Position numbers and translations under genes: made by a program. This document shows positions 12,379 to 22,038 of a stretch of 24,956 nucleotides of DNA, one piece after another; positions within the stretch are counted from its first letter, which is position 1, and each line of letters starts with the position of its first letter. A model generated the notes under the pieces. The model made no database searches and was not told the origin of the DNA. It worked only from the letters and a program-made list of their open reading frames with translations. The DNA is from an uncultured Oscillospiraceae bacterium (GTDB lineage Bacteria > Bacillota_A > Clostridia > Oscillospirales > Oscillospiraceae). The stretch is taken from the NCBI GenBank assembly GCA_934561335.1, contig CAKTGD010000005.1:1-24956 (forward strand), read 5' to 3'.

Positions 12379-14265
12379 ATGCGAAAAAAACAATTTAAGG
12401 CGGAGTCCAAGCGGCTGCTGGATCTGATGATCAACTCCATCTACACCCACAAGGAGATTTTCCTGCGGGAGATTATCTCCAATGCCTCCGACGCCATTGA
12501 CAAGCTGTGCTATCTCAGCCTGACCGACGATCAGGTGGGGCTGAACCGTGACGATTTCCGCATCATTCTGACAGTGGATCGGGAAAACCGCACGCTGACC
12601 GTCAGCGATAACGGCATCGGCATGGACGAGAGCGAGCTGGAGAATCATCTGGGCGTGATTGCTAACAGCGGCAGCTTCCAGTTCAAGGGTGAGCTGGAGG
12701 GACAGGAGACGGCGGATACCGATATCATCGGTCAGTTTGGCGTGGGCTTTTACTCTGCCTTCATGGTGGCCGACCAGATCACCGTGGTGACAAAGAAATA
12801 CGGCTGTGATCAGGCTTATCGCTGGCAGTCCGCCGGTGTGGACGGCTATACCGTGGAGCCTTGCGACAAGGAGACGGTGGGCACTGACGTTATCATGCAT
12901 CTGAAGGCTGACAGCCCGGAGGAGCAGGACGAATACAGCCAGTATCTGGACGAATATACGCTGCGCCGTCTGGTGAAAAAATACAGCGACTATATCCGCT
13001 TCCCCATTCGGATGTTGTCCACCCATTCCCGCCGGAAAGAGGGCAGCCCCGATGATAAGCCGGAGTATGAGGACATAACCGAATGGGAAACGCTGAACTC
13101 CATGGTGCCTTTGTGGCAGCGCAGAAAGAGCGAGGTTACCCGAGAGGAATATGATAAGTTCTATCAGGAGCGCTTCGGCGAGTTTGCCCCGCCTCAGTCG
13201 GTGATTACCGTATCGGTAGAGGGCGCTGTGACATATAAGGCACTGCTGTTTATCCCCTCCCGCATGCCTAACCAGTATTTTACCGAGGATTTCAAGCCCG
13301 GCCTGCAGCTTTATAGCTCCGGCGTGATGATCATGGATCATTGTGCCGACCTGCTGCCGGAGTATTTCAACTTTGTCCGCGGCGTGGTGGACTCTCCTGA
13401 CTTGAGCCTGAATATTTCCCGGGAGCTTTTGCAGCATGACCGGCAGCTGAAGGTTATCGCCGCCAATCTGGAAAAGAAGATCAAGGCGGAGCTTCTGCGG
13501 ATGCTGAAGGACGAGCGGGAAAACTACGAAAAGCTTTACCGCAGCTATGGCCGGCAGCTGAAGCTGTGTGCGCTGAATAACTACGGCATGAATAAAGAAA
13601 AGGTGCAGGATCTGCTGCTGTTCTACTCCTCGCACGAGAAAAAGCTGGTCACGCTGGATGAATATGTGGACCGTATGCCTGACAGCCAGAAGTTCATCTA
13701 CTATGCTACCGGCGAAAATGTAGACGCCATCGATCATCTGCCCCAGACCGAGCTGGTGAAGGAGCACAACTATGAAATGCTTTATTTCACCGATAATACC
13801 GACAGCTTTATTCCTGACCTGTTCCGCCAGTACCGGGATAAGCCCTTCCGCAGCGTGGTGGATGGCGAGCTGGAGCTGGAGGATGAGAAGAAGCCGGATG
13901 AAAGCGATAAGTATCAGGAGGACTTCGCCTTTATCAAGGAAACACTGGGCGATTGCGTCACGGAGGTCAAGGCCAGCGCCAAGCTTAAAACCCATCCTGT
14001 ATGCCTGTCCAGCGGCGAGGGTCTGAGCTTTGAAATGGAGAAATATTTCAATGCCGTGCAGCCGGAGCTGGGAATGAAGGCCAAGCGTATTCTGGAGATT
14101 AACGTGGATCATCCCGCCTTTATCGCGCTGCAAACTGCGCGGATCACCGATCCGGAAAAGGCAAAGAAATATGTGCAGATCCTCTATAATCAGGCCTGCT
14201 TGATTGCGGGGCTGCCCATCGGCGACCCCAGCGGCTATACGGATTTGCTGTGCAGCCTGTGGTAA
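12379..14265 (+). CDS. htpG: Molecular chaperone HtpG (bacterial Hsp90)
   Basis: HtpG (628 residues) is an ATP-driven dimeric chaperone that remodels client proteins with the DnaK system. The N-terminal GHKL ATPase shows NASDAIDKL with the catalytic-region EIISNASD, DNGIGM and the lid/P-loop GQFGVGFYSAFMV. The middle domain carries FTEDFKPGLQLYSSGVMIMD and the NISRELLQ block. The C-terminal dimerisation domain ends near SGYTDLLCSLW. The start is placed at ATG 12379 (MRKKQFKAESKRLLDL) because AAAGGAAG lies at good spacing and the family begins there; an ATG six codons earlier would swallow the ribosome site. It lies downstream of the metal-repressor genes with no clear promoter of its own. A UUCG-loop terminator follows. 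Confidence 0.97.
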   Translation: MRKKQFKAESKRLLDLMINSIYTHKEIFLREIISNASDAIDKLCYLSLTDDQVGLNRDDFRIILTVDRENRTLTVSDNGIGMDESELENHLGVIANSGSFQFKGELEGQETADTDIIGQFGVGFYSAFMVADQITVVTKKYGCDQAYRWQSAGVDGYTVEPCDKETVGTDVIMHLKADSPEEQDEYSQYLDEYTLRRLVKKYSDYIRFPIRMLSTHSRRKEGSPDDKPEYEDITEWETLNSMVPLWQRRKSEVTREEYDKFYQERFGEFAPPQSVITVSVEGAVTYKALLFIPSRMPNQYFTEDFKPGLQLYSSGVMIMDHCADLLPEYFNFVRGVVDSPDLSLNISRELLQHDRQLKVIAANLEKKIKAELLRMLKDERENYEKLYRSYGRQLKLCALNNYGMNKEKVQDLLLFYSSHEKKLVTLDEYVDRMPDSQKFIYYATGENVDAIDHLPQTELVKEHNYEMLYFTDNTDSFIPDLFRQYRDKPFRSVVDGELELEDEKKPDESDKYQEDFAFIKETLGDCVTEVKASAKLKTHPVCLSSGEGLSFEMEKYFNAVQPELGMKAKRILEINVDHPAFIALQTARITDPEKAKKYVQILYNQACLIAGLPIGDPSGYTDLLCSLW

Positions 14266-14270
14266 TCATA

Positions 14271-14298
14271 AAAAAAGAGCGCTTCGGCGCTCTTTTTT
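14271..14298. terminator. Bidirectional UUCG-loop terminator after htpG
   Basis: GAGCGC (14277-14282), the very stable TTCG loop and GCGCTC (14287-14292) are flanked by six A and six T. It serves htpG and the converging lipoprotein gene. Confidence 0.95.
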
Positions 14299-14304
14299 AG
14301 TCTT

Positions 14305-14910
14305 TCAGTTTGCCTTTGTGTTCTTTACAATGCGTACAAGCCCTGTGCCGTTTTCCGCCGTGTCCAGACGCAGCGTCACGGTATAAAGACCGTCCCAGCC
14401 CTCATAGGTCAGAGCGGTGCAGCCGTTCGCCTGGGTCTGGGCCTCGGTAAAGGTGACGCTCATCACATTTGTGTCGCCGTGGCACAGGTAGTAGCAGCCG
14501 GTATCCTCTCGGAAAATAAACTGCTCCAGACCCCGCTTGTCGGTTTCCTCCAGCGTCAGACCAAATACCGTGTCCAGCGCCAGATCCATCTCCTCCCGCG
14601 AGATGACCATCACATCAACGTCGGGGTTGCCTAACTGCTGCTGGACGTAGTCATATTCCTCCTGCGTGGGCTGACGGCTGCCGCCGTTATAGAACATCTG
14701 GCTGAGATCCACGCTGCGCTGATCGTCATAGGTGCTGGTCAGCGCCTGCGCATACCAACTGCCGGTGGCGAACAGCTCATTGAGCTGCGCAAGATCCGGC
14801 ATTTCGTTCGTTGAGCCGCCGGCTGCGCCGCCGCAGCCAATCAGCGAGACGGCCAGTACGGCGGCTGTCAGCAAGACGGCAATGGATCGGAAAAAGTGTG
14901 AAAATCTCAT
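14305..14910 (-). CDS. Putative lipoprotein, unknown function
   Basis: This 201-residue secreted protein has a type II signal peptide: basic start (MRFSHFFRS), a hydrophobic core to residue 24 and the lipobox LIGC with Cys26 as the lipidated residue, then a Gly/Ala/Ser-rich linker. It should be anchored to the outer face of the membrane. The mature domain is mixed alpha/beta with no catalytic motif I recognise. The C-terminal part (CYYLCHGDTNVMSVTFTEA, then YTVTLRLD) looks like a beta-sheet domain, and two Cys in CYYLC could bind a metal or form a disulfide. GGAGGTG precedes the ATG at 14910; the upstream frame extension to 15075 is rejected. It is divergent from addB with a promoter of its own. 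Confidence 0.82.
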   Translation of the reverse strand: MRFSHFFRSIAVLLTAAVLAVSLIGCGGAAGGSTNEMPDLAQLNELFATGSWYAQALTSTYDDQRSVDLSQMFYNGGSRQPTQEEYDYVQQQLGNPDVDVMVISREEMDLALDTVFGLTLEETDKRGLEQFIFREDTGCYYLCHGDTNVMSVTFTEAQTQANGCTALTYEGWDGLYTVTLRLDTAENGTGLVRIVKNTKAN

Positions 14911-14984
14911 AAAAACACCTCCTGCTGTGATTTGCTCGCCACTATTAGACAGGGAAGAGCGCTTGTCGGCAGTATACGAAATAT

Positions 14985-15013
14985 ATAGTAGCACGGGGCT
15001 ATATTTTTGACAA
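14985..15013 (-). promoter_or_regulatory. Sigma-A promoter for the lipoprotein gene
   Basis: On the minus strand TTGTCA (15013-15008), a 17-base spacer and TACTAT (14990-14985). The leader is about 70 bases long. Confidence 0.6.
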
Positions 15014-15035
15014 TGGGAAAATTGTGGGACGCTGC

Positions 15036-15064
15036 TTTCCATCGAACGAAAAATGCGGTATAAT
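15036..15064 (+). promoter_or_regulatory. Sigma-A promoter for addBA
   Basis: TTTCCA (15036-15041), a 17-base spacer and a consensus TATAAT (15059-15064), with transcription expected near 15071 and a leader of about 28 bases. No LexA-type (GAAC-N4-GTTC) site was noticed. Confidence 0.6.
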
Positions 15065-15098
15065 AGCAGCAACAATCCTTTTGACAGGAGGAGCGCTT

Positions 15099-18000
15099 AT
15101 GCTGACCATCTGGATAGGCCGCGCAGGCAGCGGCAAATCGGCGCGTGTGCTGGAGGCCATCGCTGGCCGCCGTGATGCAAGGCCGCAAATACTGCTGGTG
15201 CCGGAGCATACCTCCCACGAGGCGGAGCTGGATCTGTGCCGCGCCTGCGGCCCTACCGCCTGCCGCAGCGCGGAGGTGCTCACCTTTCAGAGCCTGGCCA
15301 CCCGCGTGCTGGGAGAAACCGGGGGCCTGGCGGGGGTGACGCTGGATAATGGCGGCAAGCTGCTGACCATGCGCCGCTGCCTGCAGGAGCTGCATACCCA
15401 CCTGAAGGTGTTTGGGCGGCCGTCACAGCGCGCGGCGTTTCTTCACCAGCTGACCACTTTGGCTGACGAGCTCTACGCCTATCAGATTGCGCCGGAAACG
15501 CTGTACCGCCATGTGGAGGATATGGAGGGCGCCATGGGCGATAAGCTGCGCGATGTGGCCATGATCTTTGCCGCCTATGACGCACGCCTGCGCTGCGGCG
15601 ATACGGATGTGCGCTCCCGGGTGCAGAAGCTGCATGACCATCTTCCCCAGTCGCACTATCTGGATGGCAAGGATCTCTATCTGGATGGCTTTTCCTTCTT
15701 CAATAAGCAGGAGGAAAGCGTGCTGTCGCTGGCGCTTCGGCGCTGTCACAGTGTAACGGTGACGCTGCTGGGCGACCGTGGCGGGCAGCAGTTTCAGAAT
15801 GCCGCCGCGCAGAAGGAGCGTCTGGTACGCATGGCCAACGAGGCGGGAACGGAGTGCCGCCTTGCCTATTTTTCCAGACAGGGCGATGGCCCGCTGGATC
15901 ATCTGGAGCGCCGCTTTTTCGGCAGTGATGCCTGCTGGGAGGGGGAAACAGACGCCGTGACGCTGTATGAGGCGTCCGATGCCTTTCATGAGGTGGCGTA
16001 TGTGGCGGCTCAGATTCGCCGCCTGGTCCGGCAGGGCTACCGCTATCGGGATATCGCCGTGGCCAGCCGCAGTATGGAGCTGTATGGCCCGCTGCTGGAG
16101 GCGGTGTTCCGGCGGGATGAGATTCCGGCCTATATCAGCCGCCGCAGCGATATTCTGGAAAAACCGGTGATGACGCTGCTGCTGTCAGCGGTGGACGCGG
16201 CCACAGGCGGCTTTGAATATGAGGATATGTTCCGCTATCTGAAAACTGGCATGACCGGTGTGACGGAGGCGGAGTGCGATTTGCTGGAAAACTATGTGAT
16301 CCGCTGGGATATCCGCGGCAATATGTGGCTGCGCGACGTGCCATGGACGGCCAACCCGGACGGCTACGGCATGGACTTGACACAGGAGCGCACGGCGCGT
16401 CTGGCGGAGGTCAACCGTATCCGTGAAAAGGTTCGCCTGCCGCTGCTGGCCTTGACGGAGGGGCTGAGAAACCGTCCCTCCGCCCGTGACAAGGCCCGGA
16501 CGCTGTTTGAGTTTGCGGCGGCGGCCGGTGTGCCTGAGGCGCTGCGGGATAAGGCGGACGCCCTGCTGGCGGCGGGGGAGGTGCAGCTGGCAGAGGAATA
16601 TGCCCAGCTGTGGCAGATTTTCTGCGATGTGCTGGATCAATTTGTGGAGATTCTGGGTGATACGGTACTGGACGGCGAGGAATTTGCCAAGCTGCTGCGT
16701 CTGGTGCTGACCCAGTACAGCGTGGGAACCATTCCCGCCACGCTGGATCAGGTCAAGGTCAGCGAGATTACCCGCAACGACCGCCACCGGATCCGGGTGC
16801 TGTTTTTGCTGGGAGCCAACGACCATCTGCTGCCGCAGGTCGATCAAAATGGCGGGGTGCTGGACAGCGATGACCGGCGGGCGCTGCAGCAGCGTGAGAT
16901 CCCGCTGTCGGATGCCACCTTTGACGCGCTTGACAACGAATTGCAGAATATCTACGCCTGTCTTGTTCAGCCTACAGCGCGCCTCCACGTCAGCTGGGCG
17001 GTTACGGATGTTGCCGGCGCCGAGCTGCGTCCTTCCTTCGTGGTGGAGCGTATTCGGCTGCTGTTTCCTGCGGTACGCACCTGCCGGGGGGACGATGCCT
17101 GCCTGATGGAAACCCCGGCGGCAGCCCTGTGCGCCGCTGGCAACAGCGAGGCGCTGCGGCGCTATTTTGCGGCCGACCCCCGGTATGCACCGGCCATTGC
17201 CGCCATGGAGCGCGCCAGACATATGGCGCGGGGGCGGCTTTCCGCCGAGGTAGTGCACTCGCTGTACGGCCATACCATCGCCATGTCGGCCAGCCGTATT
17301 GACCGGGTACGGTCATGTCACTTCGGCTATTTCATGGAATACGGCCTGCGGGCGAAAGAACGGAAAAAGGCGGGCTTTGAGGCCCCGGAGGTGGGCACCT
17401 TCCTCCACTACCTGCTGGAAAACGTGAACCGTGAGGTGAAAGAGCGGGGCGGCTATCAAAAGGTGGACGATACAGCGCTGCGGGGCATGGTGGAGGCGCA
17501 GGTGGATCACTATGCCCAGCAGTGTATTGATGACTATGCCCACAAATCCGCCCGCTTCCGCTACCTGTTCAGCCGCCTGCGGGAGACGGCGTACAGCATC
17601 GTCGTGGATATTGCCGGGGAAATGCGGCAGTCTGATTTTGTCCCGGTGGCCTTTGAGCTGAGCTTCGGCGGCCGCAGCGGTACGCTGCCTGCCGTAACCG
17701 TGCGTCAGGGCGGCACATCGCTGTCGGTATCCGGCAAGGTGGATCGGGTGGACGGCTGGCTTCATGACGGAAAGCTGTATCTCCGCGTGGTGGACTACAA
17801 AACCGGCAAGAAAAGCTTTGACCTGTCGGACATTCGTTACGGGCTGGGCATCCAGATGCTGCTGTACCTCTTTGCACTGGAGCGGGAGGGCGAATCGCAT
17901 TTCGGCTATCCCATTGTACCCTGCGGCGTGCTGTACCAGCCGGCCCGCAGTGAAATACTGCGTCAGAATCGGAACATCAGCGATGAAGCGCTGAAGGCGG

Positions 18001-18407
18001 CGCTGCAAAGCGCACTGCGCCGCACGGGATTGGTGCTGAGCGAGCCGGAGGTGCTGCGTGCCATGGAGCACAGCGCGTTGGAAAAGCCATGCTATCTGCC
18101 CATCGGCATTAAAAAGGACAACACACCGTCCGGCAGCATTGCCTCGGCGGCGCAGCTGGGCCAACTGGGACGTTATGTGGATCGCCTGCTGCACCAGATT
18201 GCAGACGAGATTGCACAGGGCAACATAGATGCCGACCCCTTTTCCCGGGGGCCGCAGGACAGCGCCTGTACCTATTGTGCCTTCGCCTCGGCCTGCTATT
18301 TTGACGAGCGGCGGGATAGACGCCGTTACCTGCGGAAAACGGACAGCGGCGAATTCTGGGCACTGATGGAAAAAGAGGGAGGGGAGGCATCCCATGGCGA
18401 AAATTGA
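15099..18407 (+). CDS. addB: Helicase-exonuclease AddAB, subunit AddB
   Basis: AddB (1102 residues) is the second nuclease-bearing subunit of AddAB, which resects double-strand breaks and recognises Chi before RecA loading. The N-terminal Walker A is GRAGSGKS (7-14). The C-terminal RecB-like nuclease has VVDYKTGK (D899, K901) and GLGIQMLLYLFAL. The iron-sulfur staple is complete: C740 (RSCHFGYFMEYGL) with C1057, C1060 and C1066 (CTYCAFASAC). The central region lacks a full helicase motif set, as usual for AddB. AGGAGG precedes ATG 15099; the longer frame from 15024 overlaps the promoter. The stop lies 14 bases inside addA, so the subunits are translationally coupled. Confidence 0.96.
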   Translation: MLTIWIGRAGSGKSARVLEAIAGRRDARPQILLVPEHTSHEAELDLCRACGPTACRSAEVLTFQSLATRVLGETGGLAGVTLDNGGKLLTMRRCLQELHTHLKVFGRPSQRAAFLHQLTTLADELYAYQIAPETLYRHVEDMEGAMGDKLRDVAMIFAAYDARLRCGDTDVRSRVQKLHDHLPQSHYLDGKDLYLDGFSFFNKQEESVLSLALRRCHSVTVTLLGDRGGQQFQNAAAQKERLVRMANEAGTECRLAYFSRQGDGPLDHLERRFFGSDACWEGETDAVTLYEASDAFHEVAYVAAQIRRLVRQGYRYRDIAVASRSMELYGPLLEAVFRRDEIPAYISRRSDILEKPVMTLLLSAVDAATGGFEYEDMFRYLKTGMTGVTEAECDLLENYVIRWDIRGNMWLRDVPWTANPDGYGMDLTQERTARLAEVNRIREKVRLPLLALTEGLRNRPSARDKARTLFEFAAAAGVPEALRDKADALLAAGEVQLAEEYAQLWQIFCDVLDQFVEILGDTVLDGEEFAKLLRLVLTQYSVGTIPATLDQVKVSEITRNDRHRIRVLFLLGANDHLLPQVDQNGGVLDSDDRRALQQREIPLSDATFDALDNELQNIYACLVQPTARLHVSWAVTDVAGAELRPSFVVERIRLLFPAVRTCRGDDACLMETPAAALCAAGNSEALRRYFAADPRYAPAIAAMERARHMARGRLSAEVVHSLYGHTIAMSASRIDRVRSCHFGYFMEYGLRAKERKKAGFEAPEVGTFLHYLLENVNREVKERGGYQKVDDTALRGMVEAQVDHYAQQCIDDYAHKSARFRYLFSRLRETAYSIVVDIAGEMRQSDFVPVAFELSFGGRSGTLPAVTVRQGGTSLSVSGKVDRVDGWLHDGKLYLRVVDYKTGKKSFDLSDIRYGLGIQMLLYLFALEREGESHFGYPIVPCGVLYQPARSEILRQNRNISDEALKAALQSALRRTGLVLSEPEVLRAMEHSALEKPCYLPIGIKKDNTPSGSIASAAQLGQLGRYVDRLLHQIADEIAQGNIDADPFSRGPQDSACTYCAFASACYFDERRDRRRYLRKTDSGEFWALMEKEGGEASHGEN

Positions 18408-21400
18408 ATTGACCCCTGACCAGCGCGCCGCGGTGGAGAACCGGGGCGGCAGCCTGCTGGTTTCGGCAGCCGCCGGTTCCGGAAAGACCCGTGTGCTGGT
18501 GGATCGTCTGTTCCGCTATATTCGGCAGGAGCAGTGCGCGGTGGATGACTTTCTGATCATTACCTATACCAAGGCGGCGGCAGCGGAGCTGCGGGGCAAG
18601 ATCGCCTCGGAGTTGTCCCGTCAGGTGGCCGAGCACCCGGAGGACAGCCATCTGCGCCGCCAGCTGTTCCGCGTTTATCAGGCGGATATCAAGACGGTGG
18701 ATGCCTTTTGCGCCGGGCTGCTGCGGGAGAATGTCTACCTGCTGCAAGCTGTGGCGGGCCACAGTCTGACCCCGGATTTCCGGGTGCTGGACGAGCAGGA
18801 GGCGGGCCTTGTCAAGGAGCGGGTGCTGGAGCGGACACTGGAGGATTTTTATGCCCATATGGATGAGCAGCGGGCACAGCTGGCGGAAACGCTGGGTGCA
18901 GGCCGTGACGACAGGGCGCTGGAAAAGCTGGTGCTGGAGGTGCACAGCAAGCTGCAAAGCCATCCCTACCCCCTGCAATGGCTGGAAAAGGTGCGCCGCG
19001 ATTGGCAGACGCTGCCTGAGGATCTGGGCGCGTCGGACTATGGCCGGGTGGTGATGGAGAATGCGGCGGCACAGGCGGCGTTTTGGGCGGCACAGCTGGA
19101 AAAGCTGACGGCGGAGCTGACAGACGAAGCGGTGGCTGCCGCCTACGGGCCTGAGCTTGCCCGGGAGGCGGCGCAGCTGCGCGCCTTTGCGGCTGCACAG
19201 GGCGACTGGGATGCCATGGCCCGTCAGCTGCCGGCGTTTTCGGGCCTGAAGCCGGTCAAGGGCCAGCACCCGGAAAAGGATCGCGTCAAGACCCTGCGCG
19301 GCCGCTGCAAGGCGGCGGTTGCGGAGCTGGAAAGCATTTTCAACGTAACGTGTGAGGAACATCTTTCGGATCTTCACACCATGGCCCCGGCGATGCTGGC
19401 GCTGACGGAGCTGACAGCGGACTTTGCGCAGCGCTATCAGGCGGAAAAGGTGCGGCGCAACGCCATGGACTTCTCAGATCAGGAGCATTACGCCATCACC
19501 TTGCTGCGGCAGGAGGACGGCCAGCCCACGGAGCTGGCCCGTCAGGTGGCGCAGCGCTATCGGGAAATCATGGTGGATGAGTATCAGGACACCAACGAGG
19601 TGCAGAACTGTATTTTTTCCGCCATTTCCCGTCAGGAGCAGAACCTGTTCACCGTGGGCGACGTAAAGCAGAGCATTTACCGTTTCCGCTTGGCCGACCC
19701 CACCATTTTCCTGCGCAAATATCATGAATATGTTCCCGCTGCTGCGGCGGTGGAGGGGCAGCCTCGCAAAGTACTGCTGAGCCAAAACTTCCGCTCCCGG
19801 AAAAGCGTGCTGGATGGATGCAATGCGGTGTTTGGCAGCATTATGTCCCCGCAGATGGGCGAGATGGCCTATGGGCCGGAAGAACGGCTCTATTTCGGCG
19901 CCGCCTATTATCCGCCGCGGGAGGATACGGCGGCGGAGTTCCACTTTATCAATGTCTCCGACACGGAGGAGGAGCGTTTCGACCGCACCACGGTGGAGGC
20001 CCATTTTGTGGCGGCACGCATCCGTAAAATGCTGGATGAGGGCTATCCTGTCATGGGCGGCGACGGTACCATGCGCCGGTGCACGCCGGAGGATTTTGTG
20101 ATCCTGATGCGCTCTCCGCGCAGCCGTCTGAAAATGTTTACGGCGGCGCTGTCGGCACAGAATATTCCCTGTGCCGCCGACGAGAGCAGCGATTTCTTCA
20201 CCACAGTGGAGATCGCGGTGGTCTATGCCTTTTTGCAGATCATCGATAATCCCCGGCAGGATGTGCCGCTGATCTCTGTGCTGCGCTCGCCCTTGTTCGG
20301 CTTTACGCCGGACCGCCTGGCGGCTGTCCGAGCGCTGCAAAAAGAAGGCGACTACTATGATGCGCTGCTGTTGGACGGGGGAGAGGATACCCGCGCTTTT
20401 CTCTCCGCGCTGGAGGAGCTGCGCGCCGCCGCCCGGGATGAAACGGTGGATCAGCTGCTGTGGCGGCTGTACGACACCTGTCACTGCCCGGCAGTGTTCG
20501 GCACCATGCCGGACGGACAGACCCGCCGGGATAACCTGTCGGCCTTTTATACCTATGCCCGTCAGGTGGCCGGGATGGGGAAGAAGAGCGTATTTGATTT
20601 CGTCAGCTATCTGCGGACGCTGCTGGAAAACGGCGATGCACCGGATCTGTCCACGCGGCAGAGTGCCGGCGGCGTGCAGATCATGTCCATCCATAAATCC
20701 AAGGGGCTGGAGTTTCCGGTGGTATTTCTGTGCGACCTGAGCAAGAATTTTGACCGGCGTGACACGCAGGAGCCGGTGCTGGTGCACCCGGAGCTGGGGC
20801 TGGGCGTGGTGTGCGTGGATAGGCAGCGTCAGATCAAGTACGATACCATCAGCAAAACGGCGGTGGCGCTTCGTCTGCAGCGTCAGAGCCGGGCCGAGGA
20901 AATGCGGATTCTCTACGTGGCCATGACCCGCGCCAAGGAGAAGCTGATTGCCGTGGACTGTATGCGCAGCGGCCGCAGCCGGATCAATGATCTGGCGGCG
21001 GTGACCGGCGTGCCCGTGCCGCCGGAGGCGGTGGCCGGTGCAAAGTGCCTGGGCGACTGGATGCTGCTGCCGCTGCTGTGTACGGCACAGGGCGCGGCGC
21101 TGTGCCGCTGGGCCGATACCATTGCGCCTGAGCTGACGGTGGAGGACGGCGGCTGGCAGGTGTATCTGTGGGAAAACCCTGTTGGCGACACGCCGTCTGC
21201 CGGAGAGGACGGCGTATATGGCGAGCTGCCGCCGGAACCGCCCTTTGATCCCGCACCGCTGGAGTGGCGGTACGGCCATGAACGCGCCGCGCTGACGCCC
21301 GGAAAGGTGACGGCCACCCAGTTGAAGGGGCGTGCCATCGACGAGGAGCTGGCGCAGGGCGCCGCCGCTACCCGCCAACGTGCGGTGCTGTTTGAAAAAC

Positions 21401-21939
21401 CGAAGTTTTTGCAGGAGACCACCGGCCTGACGGCGGCGGAAAAGGGCACCGCCGTTCACGCGGTAATGCAGTATATCGATTTGTGTACGCCGCCCACACC
21501 GTCTGCCGTGGCGGCGGAAATCGAGAAGCTGCGCCAGCGGCGGCTGCTGACGGATCAGCAGGCAGCGGCGGTGGAGTGCGGTATGGTGGCCCGGTTTTTG
21601 GTCTCGCCTCTGGCGGAACGGATCCGAAGGGCCAGACAGGTGTGGCGGGAATACCGCTTTGCCCTGCTGACTGACGCCGCGCTCTACGATCCGGAGGCGG
21701 CGGGAGAGGAGCTGCTGCTGCAAGGCGTGGTGGACTGCGCCTTTGAACCGGAGGAGGGCGGCCTTGTGGTGGTGGATTTCAAAACCGACCGCGTTTCCCA
21801 AAGCGGACTGGCGGAGCGTGCCGCGCATTACCGCCAGCAGCTGGATGCCTACGCGCTGGCGCTGGGCAAGGTACTGGAAAAAGAGGTCACAGAGAAAGTG
21901 CTTTACTTCTTCCAGACAAATTCTACTGTGAATTTATAA
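18394..21939 (+). CDS. addA: Helicase-exonuclease AddAB, subunit AddA
   Basis: AddA (1181 residues) is the UvrD/Rep-type superfamily 1A helicase and nuclease subunit of the AddAB complex. Helicase motifs appear in order: TPDQRAAV (Q motif), SAAAGSGKT (24-32), DEYQDT (395-400), TVGDVKQSIYRFR, SIHKSKGLEFPVVF and LYVAMTRAKEKL. The C-terminal RecB-family nuclease has VVDFKTDR (D1128, K1130) and YRQQLDAYALAL. The length is about that of other clostridial AddA proteins. GGAGGGGAGG within the end of addB serves as ribosome site, and the 14-base overlap fixes the start. No addA-only terminator was found before the rpmE promoter, only a short AT-rich run. Confidence 0.97.
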   Translation: MAKIELTPDQRAAVENRGGSLLVSAAAGSGKTRVLVDRLFRYIRQEQCAVDDFLIITYTKAAAAELRGKIASELSRQVAEHPEDSHLRRQLFRVYQADIKTVDAFCAGLLRENVYLLQAVAGHSLTPDFRVLDEQEAGLVKERVLERTLEDFYAHMDEQRAQLAETLGAGRDDRALEKLVLEVHSKLQSHPYPLQWLEKVRRDWQTLPEDLGASDYGRVVMENAAAQAAFWAAQLEKLTAELTDEAVAAAYGPELAREAAQLRAFAAAQGDWDAMARQLPAFSGLKPVKGQHPEKDRVKTLRGRCKAAVAELESIFNVTCEEHLSDLHTMAPAMLALTELTADFAQRYQAEKVRRNAMDFSDQEHYAITLLRQEDGQPTELARQVAQRYREIMVDEYQDTNEVQNCIFSAISRQEQNLFTVGDVKQSIYRFRLADPTIFLRKYHEYVPAAAAVEGQPRKVLLSQNFRSRKSVLDGCNAVFGSIMSPQMGEMAYGPEERLYFGAAYYPPREDTAAEFHFINVSDTEEERFDRTTVEAHFVAARIRKMLDEGYPVMGGDGTMRRCTPEDFVILMRSPRSRLKMFTAALSAQNIPCAADESSDFFTTVEIAVVYAFLQIIDNPRQDVPLISVLRSPLFGFTPDRLAAVRALQKEGDYYDALLLDGGEDTRAFLSALEELRAAARDETVDQLLWRLYDTCHCPAVFGTMPDGQTRRDNLSAFYTYARQVAGMGKKSVFDFVSYLRTLLENGDAPDLSTRQSAGGVQIMSIHKSKGLEFPVVFLCDLSKNFDRRDTQEPVLVHPELGLGVVCVDRQRQIKYDTISKTAVALRLQRQSRAEEMRILYVAMTRAKEKLIAVDCMRSGRSRINDLAAVTGVPVPPEAVAGAKCLGDWMLLPLLCTAQGAALCRWADTIAPELTVEDGGWQVYLWENPVGDTPSAGEDGVYGELPPEPPFDPAPLEWRYGHERAALTPGKVTATQLKGRAIDEELAQGAAATRQRAVLFEKPKFLQETTGLTAAEKGTAVHAVMQYIDLCTPPTPSAVAAEIEKLRQRRLLTDQQAAAVECGMVARFLVSPLAERIRRARQVWREYRFALLTDAALYDPEAAGEELLLQGVVDCAFEPEEGGLVVVDFKTDRVSQSGLAERAAHYRQQLDAYALALGKVLEKEVTEKVLYFFQTNSTVNL

Positions 21940-21947
21940 AAAAGTGC

Positions 21948-21976
21948 TTGCATTCTGCGGCAGGATGTGCTATTAT
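21948..21976 (+). promoter_or_regulatory. Sigma-A promoter for rpmE
   Basis: TTGCAT (21948-21953), a 17-base spacer and TATTAT (21971-21976) with an extended -10 TGn (TGC). The 56-base leader contains no structure I can name. It lies just after the addA stop. Confidence 0.65.
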
Positions 21977-22038
21977 CACAGTTGCGTTTATGGGTAAAAC
22001 CAGACGACAAGTGTACCGGAAAGGGGTGAACCAGAGCA

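Noticed and set aside
12316..14133. 605-codon open frame antisense to htpG
   Set aside because: Shadow of a fully recognisable Hsp90 gene.
19474..21828. 784-codon open frame antisense to addA
   Set aside because: It lies wholly opposite addA, which has every helicase and nuclease motif. Long antisense frames are common here because GC-rich third positions avoid stops; there is no family resemblance and its product is rich in His, Arg and Gln as expected of a shadow frame.
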